Below, piece by piece: positions 53,753 through 62,836 of a DNA stretch of 64,000 nucleotides. The stretch covers positions 496,001 to 560,000 of the forward strand of contig CAJTDQ010000001.1 in the NCBI GenBank assembly GCA_910574895.1. Direction: 5' to 3'. Under the pieces are notes generated by a model. The model did no database searches. It saw only the letters and a list, made by a program, of their open reading frames with translations, and was not told where the DNA came from. The position numbers and the translations under genes are program-made. This DNA is from Eubacteriaceae bacterium (GTDB lineage Bacteria > Bacillota > Clostridia > Lachnospirales > Lachnospiraceae). How positions within the stretch are numbered: position 1 is the first letter of the stretch; each line of letters starts with the position of its first letter.

Positions 53753-55844
53753 TTTTCTCAACCTTTCTTATCTGAATCCAATTATCTGTCCTATATAATT
53801 TGTTATTTAAATTATAATAAATTGTATATTTATCATCTTTTATCCCATTAAGAGGAATAAGCTCTCCCACAAAAACTCTGGCAAAATACTCCGGTCTTTT
53901 CTGAGATGTTTGTGATAAATCTTTATAATATGCATTTTCCTTTCCTATCAGATACACTCCGTCCAGCAAATGATCTATCATCTTTACACATAATAAATCT
54001 TCTTCAACATATAGTTTAATTCTTGCCATATCCTGTTCGCTGTCTATCTGTTCCGGATGACTCATAACCAACGATTTCAGTTTTTCAGTACGTTCTCTTT
54101 CACTGCTATAAATACTTTCAAGAATCACCGGAGGCACTTTATCAGCTGTGGTAATATCCGGCATCGAAACTTCCTCTATCTTACACAGTTTCCCAAAACA
54201 ATAATCAGAACTTCTTTCCATAATTTCACTCATATGCTCAGGGCAAAACTCGAACGGATATGCTCGATAAAATCCAAAATTCATTGTATATCTATTCAGC
54301 ATCTCACCGGTTTGATAATCAAACTCTATGATTGTTCCTTTCGCAAAATCATCACTCTGAACTTTTCCATTCATAACACATACTCTGCCCATCTCTTTTT
54401 CATAAATGGCAATCGAACGCACAATAGACTTATCTGTAACAAATGTTTTATATAATCTGACTGTTCCTTTACTCTCATTAATTTGATATATTTTCACATA
54501 TGAATTTCTACTTTTGTTATAGTAACTGACCGGTCTCCTCTTGTTAATGTGATTATCATAAATAATTAATTTCCGATATCCATTTTCATCACATTCTTCA
54601 TCTATAAAATAAGCTGAATGTGCCTGGAAAAACCATTCTATATCTCCAACAGGCTTTAGCACTTTATCTTCCATCGAAGTATTTTTAAAAAATTCCGGAT
54701 TTCCCAAAACCCATTCCACCTGTTTTTTCTCATAATTCAGTTTTATGACTGCGTGAAGATTTCTAAGACATACCATTAATGTTTTGTCATAGTTATCATA
54801 TTCCAGTGTATTAATATGTGCCCAGTCCGGAGAATCTACAAAACGACTGTCAACATAGTCTTTCAACCATATCTCATTCACAATATTTCCGGTGTTATGT
54901 TCAATCTCAATAACAGAATCTTCAATCGTATTATCATCAAAAGCATTCGATACTACAGCATAATTTCCATTATCAAGTTCACAAAAATCATGATGTGCCC
55001 CTTTTTCAACATTGTAACGTTTTAGAAATCTTCCCATCTGGTCTACCACATACATGTGCACAGATGTGGGATTAGTATCTGTATGCCTTGTGACTGTCTT
55101 ATCTAAAAAGACATATCTGCCCTTTGAAATCGGTTTAAAACCATATGTTTTCGGTACCATGGAAAAACAAAACCGAATATCTCCTTTCCTGTCAAATGCA
55201 TAAGGAAAAACACCATCGTCACCACCATAAATTAGTGTTAAATCATATGCATATTTTTTCGAAGAATATGCTGTGCTGTTTACCTTTATTCCTGAACTTT
55301 TACCTTTTAATTTATCTGTTGTCAAAAAAAATTCTTTACTTTTTACTTTATTCTTCTTACTAAAAAGTTCAATTTTTATTTTGTTTTTTGCTCCCGGATA
55401 CAACCCCATAATTGGAATTGTATGATTACATCCCGACTTAACTTCATATGAGATATTCTCGCTGTCTTCTTTTCCGAAAACAGTAACCCTGACGTTCCTC
55501 TCCTTTTTTGTGTAAAAAACAGCCATCGCACATAGAGGAGCAAACTGATATGGATTTTTTATTACCAGCATATTACTAAATTTATACTTCTTCTGATTTA
55601 CAATTATTTCTATAGCCTTTTCTATTGCCATCGACTGTAACGGATATGGTTCTTTCACTATAATATTAGTTTCGATTTCCACCTCCAGATTTCTCTGTAG
55701 CTCTTTTTCATATTTTAATGACTGTTCCTTCATCCATTGTGCACTCTTGACTGTAAGTTTATTTTGAGGCAGACCCATAGCAACGTATAATTCCTTTGCT
55801 ATGCTTTTTATTTTATAACTGTTCATATCACGTTTATATTTCAA
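53742..55844 (-). CDS. Arylsulfate sulfotransferase, apparently cytoplasmic
   Basis: This family moves sulfuryl groups from aryl sulfates to phenols without PAPS, through a sulfo-histidine. The 700-residue protein has an N-terminal beta-rich domain (about 60-185) and a propeller-like domain. Catalytic residues appear conserved: His285 in AHHDF, His343 and Asn345 in WAHIN, Arg361 in CLRNL (18 residues after His343, as in the E. coli enzyme) and His409 in FQAHSAYF. Unlike the periplasmic E. coli protein, no signal peptide is visible. The first codon is probably TTG at 55844 after GGAAAGGA; an ATG at 55826 is the alternative. It lies between cysNC and the ABC transporter genes. Confidence 0.88.
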   Translation of the reverse strand: MKYKRDMNSYKIKSIAKELYVAMGLPQNKLTVKSAQWMKEQSLKYEKELQRNLEVEIETNIIVKEPYPLQSMAIEKAIEIIVNQKKYKFSNMLVIKNPYQFAPLCAMAVFYTKKERNVRVTVFGKEDSENISYEVKSGCNHTIPIMGLYPGAKNKIKIELFSKKNKVKSKEFFLTTDKLKGKSSGIKVNSTAYSSKKYAYDLTLIYGGDDGVFPYAFDRKGDIRFCFSMVPKTYGFKPISKGRYVFLDKTVTRHTDTNPTSVHMYVVDQMGRFLKRYNVEKGAHHDFCELDNGNYAVVSNAFDDNTIEDSVIEIEHNTGNIVNEIWLKDYVDSRFVDSPDWAHINTLEYDNYDKTLMVCLRNLHAVIKLNYEKKQVEWVLGNPEFFKNTSMEDKVLKPVGDIEWFFQAHSAYFIDEECDENGYRKLIIYDNHINKRRPVSYYNKSRNSYVKIYQINESKGTVRLYKTFVTDKSIVRSIAIYEKEMGRVCVMNGKVQSDDFAKGTIIEFDYQTGEMLNRYTMNFGFYRAYPFEFCPEHMSEIMERSSDYCFGKLCKIEEVSMPDITTADKVPPVILESIYSSERERTEKLKSLVMSHPEQIDSEQDMARIKLYVEEDLLCVKMIDHLLDGVYLIGKENAYYKDLSQTSQKRPEYFARVFVGELIPLNGIKDDKYTIYYNLNNKLYRTDNWIQIRKVEKNEK

Positions 55845-55908
55845 TCCTTTCCTTTTATTTTCGTTTTGCTGTAATATCTCTTGCTTGAAAATTTACCGCA
55901 TTATACCG

Positions 55909-57738
55909 TTATAACTGATATCGTTCTAATTCCCGCATAATATAGTTTACAGTCTCCTCTATTGAACGATTTTCTGTATTCACAATAATATCAGGATTAC
56001 ATGGAACTTCATATGGTGCACTGATTCCGGTAAAGTTTGGAATCTCATTATTTTGTGCTTTCTGATATAGCCCCTTTACATCCCTTTTCTTACAAACCTC
56101 TAATGATGTACTGACATATACTTCTACAAAAGATTCTTCTCCTATAATATCCCTTGCAGAATCTCTATCCTTCTGATATGGTGCTACCAATGCCGTCAGG
56201 ACGATTAATCCTGCATCATTCATCAGCCTGCACACTTCTGCGTTTCTTCTGATATTTTCAATTCTGTCTTTTTCTTCAAATCCTAAATTTTTATTTAAAC
56301 CAAGCCTGACATTATCTCCATCCAGAACCATCGTATGTTTCCCTTTTGCAAATAATCTTTTTTCTACTTCGTTTACCAGTGTAGATTTTCCTGCGCCTGA
56401 CAATCCGGTAAACCAAATAGACTTTGGATTTTGATTTAAGCCTGCTGCTCTTTTTGTTCTGTCGATATCCATTTGATGATAGACTATGTTTTCTCCTCTT
56501 CTAAGAGTATGTTCTACAACACCACATGCCGAAGTCATATTACTTACCCTGTCTATAAGAATAAATGCACCAAGTTCTTTACTGTCTTCAAAGCGGCTAA
56601 TAACAATTTTTTCATTTAAAACAATATCGCAAGAGGCAATTTCATTTTTATTTAATATTTTCACAGGCAGATGATTTCCTTCATTCACATCAATCTTATA
56701 TTTGATTTTCATCACTGTACCTAAGAGCATTTTTGTTCCTATTTTCAAATAATAATTCTTTCCCTCTATCAATGGTGTATCGTCCAGCCATAATATTTTT
56801 GCATTAAAAACATTACTTACTGTCAGATGATCACTGGATGATATGACACATCCTCTTGAAACATCTACTTCTCTATTCAATTGTACTGTTACTGCCTGCC
56901 CTTTTACTCCACATTCATTTTCTTTATCTGTCACAAAAATTCTTTTAATCTTCGCCTGCTCTTTGTTTGGATATATATGAACTTTCTGCCCTACTTTTAA
57001 CTGTCCCGCAGAAATCTCTCCCTGAAATCCTCTAAAGGTCCTATCCGGTCTGCATACCCTTTGAACCGGCAATATCAACTCTTCCTTCTCTTTCTTTTTT
57101 GAGACATCTATAGTTTCAAGATAATCTAATAAAGTTTCTTTCTGATACCATGTCATGTTTTTAGACTGATTTGTTAGATTATCCCCTTTCTTTGCCGACA
57201 CCGGAATAATTTTTATAGTTTTAAATCGAAATTCCTTTACCATATCATTGATATCATTTTCTATATCAAGAAATATCTGTTCCTGATATTTGATAACATC
57301 CATTTTGTTTACAGCAAAAACTATATGTTCAATCCCCATCAGTGCACATATTCTTATATGTCTTTTTGTCTGCGTCATCAAACCTGCCGAGGCGTCAATT
57401 AGAATCACTGCCAAATCTGCAAATGATGCTCCTACCGCCATATTTCTCGTATACTCTTCATGTCCCGGTGTATCCGCAACAATAAAACTTCTTTTTTCTG
57501 TCGTAAAATATCTATATGCCACATCAATGGTTATTCCCTGTTCTCTTTCAGCCATAAGACCATCCAACAACAGTGAATAGTCCATTTCTCCACCCGCACT
57601 TCCTACTTTACTCTCTAGTTCCAACGTTTCTTCCTGATCCGCAAAAAGTAGTTTTGCATCATATAGCATATGCCCTATTAAGGTTGACTTTCCATCGTCT
57701 ACGCTGCCACATGTAATAAATTTTAACAGACTCTTCAT
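55909..57738 (-). CDS. cysNC: Bifunctional sulfate adenylyltransferase large subunit/APS kinase (CysNC)
   Basis: The N-terminal part (about 1-430) is the GTPase subunit of ATP sulfurylase, with GSVDDGKSTLIGHM, DTPGHEEYTRNM and NKMD. The C-terminal part (about 440-609) is an APS kinase with WFTGLSGAGKSTL and LDGDNVRLGLNKNLGF. Together with CysD it would make APS and then PAPS from sulfate. The usual phospho-serine motif of APS kinase (ISPYR-like) reads VAPYQ here, with Ala519 at the Ser position. It starts immediately after the cysD stop (TAAATG), so the two are coupled. NodQ-type fusions have the same architecture. Confidence 0.93.
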   Translation of the reverse strand: MKSLLKFITCGSVDDGKSTLIGHMLYDAKLLFADQEETLELESKVGSAGGEMDYSLLLDGLMAEREQGITIDVAYRYFTTEKRSFIVADTPGHEEYTRNMAVGASFADLAVILIDASAGLMTQTKRHIRICALMGIEHIVFAVNKMDVIKYQEQIFLDIENDINDMVKEFRFKTIKIIPVSAKKGDNLTNQSKNMTWYQKETLLDYLETIDVSKKKEKEELILPVQRVCRPDRTFRGFQGEISAGQLKVGQKVHIYPNKEQAKIKRIFVTDKENECGVKGQAVTVQLNREVDVSRGCVISSSDHLTVSNVFNAKILWLDDTPLIEGKNYYLKIGTKMLLGTVMKIKYKIDVNEGNHLPVKILNKNEIASCDIVLNEKIVISRFEDSKELGAFILIDRVSNMTSACGVVEHTLRRGENIVYHQMDIDRTKRAAGLNQNPKSIWFTGLSGAGKSTLVNEVEKRLFAKGKHTMVLDGDNVRLGLNKNLGFEEKDRIENIRRNAEVCRLMNDAGLIVLTALVAPYQKDRDSARDIIGEESFVEVYVSTSLEVCKKRDVKGLYQKAQNNEIPNFTGISAPYEVPCNPDIIVNTENRSIEETVNYIMRELERYQL

Positions 57739-58632
57739 TTAAAAATATCCCTCCCGTTTTCTTCTCTCCATACTGCCGGCCGCCTCATTGTCAATAACTC
57801 TGCTTGTCCGTTCTGATGAAACTGCTCCTAATGTTTCCTCTATAATCTTGTCCAACGTATCCGCTTCCGACTCTATTCCTCCGGTTAGTGGATAGCATCC
57901 TAATGTTCGAAAACGGACCTTTTTTATTTCGGGATGTTCATTTGGCAAAAGTTTCATTCTGTCATCATCTACCATAATAATATTTCCCTCTCTCTCAACT
58001 ACAGGTCTGTAATCTGCATAATATAAAGAAACGATTTCAATATTCTCTCTTTTTATATACTGCCAGATATCTTTTTCTGTCCAATTGGATATTGGAAAAA
58101 CACGAATACTTTCCCCTTTAAAAATCTTTGTATTATACAATTTCCACATTTCAGGTCTTTGATTTTTAGGATCCCATGCATGTTCTTTATTTCTAAAAGA
58201 AAAGATTCTTTCTTTTGCTCTGGATTTTTCTTCGTCTCTTCTTCCCCCGCCAAATGCTGCAGTAAATCCATATTTATCTAAAGCATTTTTTAATGCCTGT
58301 GTTTTCATAATATCTGTATAAGCAGCTCCATGTTCAAAAGGATTAATTCCTTGTCTGATTCCCTCTTCATTAGAATAAGAAATTATTTCTATTCCATATT
58401 TTTCAGAAATTTTATCTCTAAATTCAATCATCTCTTTGAATTTCCATGTTGTGTCAATGTGTAAAAATGGAAATGGCGGCTTTTCAGGATAAAACGCTTT
58501 CATAGCGAGATGAAGCATTACCGAACTATCCTTACCAATCGAATACAGCATTACCGGATTTTCACACTCTGCAGCAACCTCTCTGATTATATATATTGCT
58601 TCTGCTTCCAAAGCATCTAAATGTGACAACAT
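57739..58632 (-). CDS. cysD: Sulfate adenylyltransferase small subunit
   Basis: This is the catalytic PP-loop subunit of ATP sulfurylase, forming APS from ATP and sulfate with CysN. The 297-residue protein has the nucleotide motif [16 protein letters not shown] (about 40-55). [20 protein letters not shown] and [14 protein letters not shown] are also diagnostic. I use the ATG at 58632, ten bases after GGGAGG; the frame runs 11 codons further without a ribosome binding site. It leads the six-gene sulfur unit, whose promoter should lie in the AT-rich 105 bp upstream. Confidence 0.95.
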   Translation of the reverse strand: MLSHLDALEAEAIYIIREVAAECENPVMLYSIGKDSSVMLHLAMKAFYPEKPPFPFLHIDTTWKFKEMIEFRDKISEKYGIEIISYSNEEGIRQGINPFEHGAAYTDIMKTQALKNALDKYGFTAAFGGGRRDEEKSRAKERIFSFRNKEHAWDPKNQRPEMWKLYNTKIFKGESIRVFPISNWTEKDIWQYIKRENIEIVSLYYADYRPVVEREGNIIMVDDDRMKLLPNEHPEIKKVRFRTLGCYPLTGGIESEADTLDKIIEETLGAVSSERTSRVIDNEAAGSMERRKREGYF

Positions 58633-58737
58633 TTTTGCTTTTCCTCCCTTTTCTAATAATTGCAAAATTTGTTAAATTTTATCAACGAATTGTTATAATA
58701 AAATGATATAATATTTATAACTTATTTATTTTTTAAC

Positions 58738-58785
58738 AAAAATACTGCACCAGGATTTGTTATATAAATCCCAGTGCAGTATTTT
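58738..58785 (-). terminator. Terminator after the small helical protein gene
   Basis: The arms AAAAATACTGCAC and GTGCAGTATTTT (within 58738-58785) pair, with an inner GGATTT/AAATCC stem. A T-rich stretch follows on the minus strand. It separates the small gene from cysD. Confidence 0.85.
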
Positions 58786-58837
58786 GTTATAACATAAACT
58801 TTCATTACCTGAATTTTAAATTAAATTATTGTGAAGC

Positions 58838-59038
58838 CTACATTTTTGCAATATCTTGTATTAAACTATTCATCTCTTTTTTTGACTGTACTGTTCTGGC
58901 TGTTTCTACAACCTGTTTTTTCTCTGAATCTGTAAGATTTGAAAAATGTTCCATTGCTTCCTCATTTTTAGCCAGGCCAAACCCTAATCCCAGAGGCATC
59001 TCATTTTTCTTTTTCTTATCTTTTTTACTTTGTTCCAT
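58838..59038 (-). CDS. Small helical protein of unknown function
   Basis: This is a 66-residue protein with a lysine-rich start (EQSKKDKKKKNEM), a short glycine/leucine segment LGLGFGLAKN, and a helical C-terminal half with a TDSEKKQVVETAR motif. No cysteines, membrane helix or signal are visible, and I do not recognise the family. I start at the ATG at 59038, seven bases after GGAGG. The GGGAGG is part of an inverted repeat, so its translation may be regulated. Confidence 0.72.
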   Translation of the reverse strand: MEQSKKDKKKKNEMPLGLGFGLAKNEEAMEHFSNLTDSEKKQVVETARTVQSKKEMNSLIQDIAKM

Positions 59039-59047
59039 AATAAAACC

Positions 59048-59095
59048 TCCCACAAATGTAATAAACTTTAATTACAGTTTTGACATTTTGTGGGA
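59048..59095 (-). promoter_or_regulatory. Hairpin sequestering the ribosome binding site of the small helical protein
   Basis: TCCCACAAATG (59048-59058) pairs with CATTTTGTGGGA (59084-59095) over nine contiguous pairs, plus three more after a one-base bulge. The gene-proximal arm supplies GGGA of the Shine-Dalgarno sequence. No U-run follows. The layout parallels the DUF1540 hairpin at 25505-25548. Confidence 0.6.
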
Positions 59096-59124
59096 GATTA
59101 TTCTATCTGAAAAAATTTATTCTT

Positions 59125-59817
59125 TTATTTAATTTTTAATGTTCTCAGATAATCTTTCTGTTCCTGCGTAATTCTTCTGCTTTCAATAGCCTTCTGGATT
59201 GCTTTATTGTGTGTCCATTTATCTAATTCCTTATTTTCAATAAAAGGCAATATTAAATCATACTGCTTTGCCAATGCTGTGGCAAAATACCATGCAATCA
59301 TCATATTCACATAGTATTCATCAGATTTCACTTTGGCTACCATTTCAGGATATATCACATGAAATGCATCATCTAAAAAATATTTCATCAGCATTTCAAT
59401 TGCAAACCGGATAGTATATGTATCATCAGACTTTATCCATACCTTTACTTTTTCTAAAAGTTTCGGCAAATTCTTTTTAAATACTTTTGGTGCCATCATA
59501 TCACAAGTAGCCCAATTGTCCACATATGGTAAAAAACGTTCTACTTCTGCAATACACTCATCATAATCTTTTATCTGCTCCAAGATAAAACCATGCAGAT
59601 TATTTTCTTCATAATACTTGTGAGGAAGCATCTTGATAAACTCTTTTGCTTCATCTGTCTTAGCAAAATCTTTTGCATATTTTCGAAGTTGTGGCGTTCT
59701 TACTCCAATAACCAGTTCTTCATTCACATTTGGAATCAGCTTTGCATGAAATCTTTTGTAGTCTAAATCCTGCATGGAAAAAAGTGATTCCACCACTTTA
59801 TTTTCAATATTGCTCAT
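59125..59817 (-). CDS. DNA alkylation repair protein, AlkD-like
   Basis: This is a 230-residue all-helical HEAT-like repeat protein of the AlkC/AlkD family of base-excision glycosylases. Recognisable segments are GVRTPQLRKYAKDFAK, FLPYVDNWATCDMMAPKVFKKN and YYVNMMIAWYFATALAKQYD. It would remove alkylated purines. AGGAG precedes the ATG. It lies eight bases after ung, forming a small base-excision repair pair. Confidence 0.87.
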   Translation of the reverse strand: MSNIENKVVESLFSMQDLDYKRFHAKLIPNVNEELVIGVRTPQLRKYAKDFAKTDEAKEFIKMLPHKYYEENNLHGFILEQIKDYDECIAEVERFLPYVDNWATCDMMAPKVFKKNLPKLLEKVKVWIKSDDTYTIRFAIEMLMKYFLDDAFHVIYPEMVAKVKSDEYYVNMMIAWYFATALAKQYDLILPFIENKELDKWTHNKAIQKAIESRRITQEQKDYLRTLKIK

Positions 59818-59825
59818 ATTATCTC

Positions 59826-60500
59826 CTATATATTCTCTATCTGCCAGTCTATCGGTTCTTCGCCATTTGCTTTCAAAAACTCATTTGCTTTACTAAAATG
59901 TTTACACCCAAAGAATCCTCTATAAGCTGATAATGGGCTTGGATGCGGTGCCTCTAATATCAAATGTTTCGGATTCGTAAGCATGGACTTTTTCCTTCTT
60001 GCAGGACTTCCCCACAGAAAATATACAATAGGCCTGTCCTGTGCGTTCACTGCCTGAATTACTGCATCCGTAAACTGCTCCCACCCATGTCCCTGGTGGG
60101 AATTTGCCTGATGTGCCCGGACAGTAAGTACTGTGTTTAGCAGCAATACACCCTGATCTGCCCACTTTTTTAAATAACCGTTATTTGGTATATCGCATCC
60201 CAAATCATCATGTAATTCCTGATAAATATTCACAAGAGAAGGCGGTGTATCATTTCCGGGCAAAACAGAAAAAGATAAGCCATGTGCCTGATTTACATTA
60301 TGATATGGGTCCTGCCCTAACAATAACACTTTTACATCTTTTAAAGGTGTAAAATGAAAAGCATTAAATATATCATCTGCCGGTGGATAGATTACGGTCC
60401 TGCTGTATTCCTCCCGTACAAAGTTATACAAATCCCTATAATACGGCTTTCTAAATTCCATATTTAATGATTCTACCCAGTCATTGTCAATCATTCCCAT
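59826..60500 (-). CDS. ung: Uracil-DNA glycosylase
   Basis: This family 1 UDG removes uracil from DNA. The 224-residue protein carries the water-activating loop GQDPYHNVNQAHGLSFSV near residue 65, the uracil-specificity segment LLLNTVLTVR, and the HPSPLSAYRGFFGCKHF loop that inserts into DNA. AGGAGG lies seven bases before the ATG at 60500. It is followed closely by the AlkD-like gene. Confidence 0.97.
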   Translation of the reverse strand: MGMIDNDWVESLNMEFRKPYYRDLYNFVREEYSRTVIYPPADDIFNAFHFTPLKDVKVLLLGQDPYHNVNQAHGLSFSVLPGNDTPPSLVNIYQELHDDLGCDIPNNGYLKKWADQGVLLLNTVLTVRAHQANSHQGHGWEQFTDAVIQAVNAQDRPIVYFLWGSPARRKKSMLTNPKHLILEAPHPSPLSAYRGFFGCKHFSKANEFLKANGEEPIDWQIENI

Positions 60501-60523
60501 AATTTTCCTCCTAAAAACGTTTC

Positions 60524-61393
60524 TTATATAATTTCTTCAATAAAGTTTCTATCATTAAACACTTTCAATGCATTTGGTTTCAACTCAATCTCAAAATGTT
60601 TTGAACACATGGATTCTCCATCTACATTAAATGTACAAAGTTCCTCTGAGTCTACTGTAATTTTTTTCTCTGAATATCTTTTCACATAAATCGAACCTTC
60701 ATGTCTCGCCTTGAGCAGCTTCAATAAAACCGGTATCATTTTCGGCTTAGGCATCTTTTCCACAAAATAAATGTCTAACATTCCATCATCTAGCAATGCA
60801 TGCGGTGCAATACGGAATCCACCGCCATAATACTGACCATTTCCAATAGCTAATATCGTACACTCATTCTCTACCTGCGTCTCTCCCATGGTGATTTTTA
60901 ATTTTTTAAACTGATATTTAAAATATGTATAAACCAGACTTGCATTGTATCTCTGGCTTACCGGAATCCATTTTCTATGTCTCACGTGTTTTAAGTTTTC
61001 TGCCACATCGGCATCTAACCCTAAACATGCAACATTTACGAAGAACCGATGATTAATCCGTCCTACATCAATTGTAACAATTCCTGTAGTATGCTTTTTT
61101 AAAGTCTTTTCAAAATCATTTCCACTGCCTGTCGGGATATTTCCTAACACTTTATGTTCTGATTCCATAACTCCGTTCAGCACATCATTTAATGTTCCAT
61201 CCCCTCCCACGGAAAAAACAACGCACTCTTCATCGGGAATTTTATTCGCAAGTGATTTGGCGTCACCCTCTTTTTGCGTATACATTATCTCATATGGTAT
61301 TTCTCTTTTTAAACAAGCCGTCCTGATATTTTTTTCTATTTTCCCTTTATCCATTCTTCCGCTGTCAGGGTTCAAAATAAAATAATATTTCAT
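60524..61393 (-). CDS. Diacylglycerol kinase-family lipid kinase
   Basis: This is a 289-residue soluble kinase of the DgkB/YegS family. It has NPDSGRMDKGKI at the N terminus, the nucleotide motif FSVGGDGTLNDVLNGVM near residue 58, IPTGSGNDF near 92, and ILAIGNGQYYGGGFRIAPHALLDDG near 185. It probably phosphorylates diacylglycerol or a related lipid. The substrate cannot be fixed from sequence. Confidence 0.9.
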   Translation of the reverse strand: MKYYFILNPDSGRMDKGKIEKNIRTACLKREIPYEIMYTQKEGDAKSLANKIPDEECVVFSVGGDGTLNDVLNGVMESEHKVLGNIPTGSGNDFEKTLKKHTTGIVTIDVGRINHRFFVNVACLGLDADVAENLKHVRHRKWIPVSQRYNASLVYTYFKYQFKKLKITMGETQVENECTILAIGNGQYYGGGFRIAPHALLDDGMLDIYFVEKMPKPKMIPVLLKLLKARHEGSIYVKRYSEKKITVDSEELCTFNVDGESMCSKHFEIELKPNALKVFNDRNFIEEII

Positions 61394-61416
61394 AACTTTT
61401 CTCTCGTTTTCTTATG

Positions 61417-62178
61417 TTAGATCCTTACCGCTACTCCTTTTTCGTCCAGATATTGTTTCAAATCCATAATTTCTAACTCTTTATAATGGAATAAAGATGC
61501 TGCCAGAGCTGCATCTGCCTTTCCCTCTGTAAGTGCATCATAAAAATGCTCCCTGCTTCCCGCACCGCCTGATGCAATTACAGGAATTGAGACATTCTCC
61601 GCAATCGTTCTAGTCAATTCCAAATCATATCCCTGCTTCACACCATCACAGTCCATACTCGTAAGAAGTATTTCTCCTGCCCCAAGCCTGTTTGCTTTCA
61701 TTGCCCATTCCACGGCATCAATTCCCATATCTACACGTCCGCCGTTTTTATAAATATTCCATCCACTGCCGTCTGCTCTTCTTTTCGCATCAATCGCTAC
61801 AACCACACACTGGCTCCCAAACTTATCTGCTGCTTCGCTGATTAAATTCGGATTCATGATTGCCGAAGAATTAATGCTAATCTTGTCAGCACCTTCACGT
61901 AATAATGCCTTAAAATCATCTACAGTACGGATTCCACCGCCAACTGTAAATGGAATAAAAACCTGTTCAGCTACCTTTCTCACCAAATCTACTACTGTTG
62001 CCCTATGGTCTGATGATGCAGTAATATCTAAAAAAACAAGTTCGTCTGCACCTGCTTTATTATATGCCTTTGCGACCTCTACCGGGTCGCCTGCGTCTCT
62101 CAAATTCACAAAATTAGTTCCTTTTACAACTCTGTTGTTATTTATATCCAAGCACGGAATAATTCTTTTCGTATGCAT
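61417..62178 (-). CDS. hisF: Imidazole glycerol phosphate synthase, cyclase subunit
   Basis: This is a 253-residue TIM barrel that forms IGP and AICAR from PRFAR using ammonia from HisH. The start [17 protein letters not shown] holds the catalytic Asp. [23 protein letters not shown], and the second Asp in [15 protein letters not shown] are all present. It lies about 50 bp after hisH. The rest of the histidine operon is not in this window. Confidence 0.97.
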   Translation of the reverse strand: MHTKRIIPCLDINNNRVVKGTNFVNLRDAGDPVEVAKAYNKAGADELVFLDITASSDHRATVVDLVRKVAEQVFIPFTVGGGIRTVDDFKALLREGADKISINSSAIMNPNLISEAADKFGSQCVVVAIDAKRRADGSGWNIYKNGGRVDMGIDAVEWAMKANRLGAGEILLTSMDCDGVKQGYDLELTRTIAENVSIPVIASGGAGSREHFYDALTEGKADAALAASLFHYKELEIMDLKQYLDEKGVAVRI

Positions 62179-62230
62179 TTATTTCTCCAATCTCTACATA
62201 ATCCAATCATATAAACATCTTTATTACTTA

Positions 62231-62836
62231 TTAGATTCCAGCAAAATTTTTTAATATCTTAAGTCCTACATCTCCACTCTTCTCCGGGTGAAACTGACAT
62301 GCAAATACATTATCCTTTTCAACAGATGCATGAATATCTGCCACATAATCTGTTTTTGCCTTTACGATCTGTTCTTCCCTTGCCTTTAAGTAATAAGAAT
62401 GAACAAAATAAACATAAGACTGCTCATCAATCCCCTCAAACAGTCTTCCGTTATTTACCAGCTCTAATGAATTCCATCCAATATGTGGAATCTTAAAACC
62501 CGGCTTATCCGGAATTTTTACAATCTCTCCCGGTAATATTCCAAGTCCCTTCATTCCTGTTGTCTCGTCACTGCTTTCAAACAACAGCTGAAGCCCAAGA
62601 CAAATCCCTAGAAACGGTGTCTTATTATCTACTACATCATAAATAGTGTTTACAAGATGATAATCTTTTAATTTCGTCATGGCGTCTCCAAATGAGCCCA
62701 CTCCCGGAAGCACCACCTTATCTGCTGAAAGTATCTCATCTCTGTCTCTGGACAAAATTGTTTCCTCACCTAAAAACTGAAATGCTTTCTCCACACTCTT
62801 TATATTTCCTGCATCATAATCTATTATTGCAATCAT
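62231..62836 (-). CDS. hisH: Imidazole glycerol phosphate synthase, glutaminase subunit
   Basis: This is a 201-residue class I glutamine amidotransferase supplying ammonia to HisF. The catalytic Cys is in FLGICLGLQLLFE (near residue 80), and the His/Glu pair is in CQFHPEKSGDVG. The ATG overlaps the stop codon of the upstream sensor kinase gene by four bases (ATGA), so a signalling gene and histidine synthesis are translationally coupled here. Confidence 0.97.
   Translation of the reverse strand: MIAIIDYDAGNIKSVEKAFQFLGEETILSRDRDEILSADKVVLPGVGSFGDAMTKLKDYHLVNTIYDVVDNKTPFLGICLGLQLLFESSDETTGMKGLGILPGEIVKIPDKPGFKIPHIGWNSLELVNNGRLFEGIDEQSYVYFVHSYYLKAREEQIVKAKTDYVADIHASVEKDNVFACQFHPEKSGDVGLKILKNFAGI

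Noticed and set aside
58500-58525. Another copy of the repeat module (GAGATGAAGC)
   Set aside because: The match is limited to that string and lies in the cysD coding sequence; no other module parts or stems are present.
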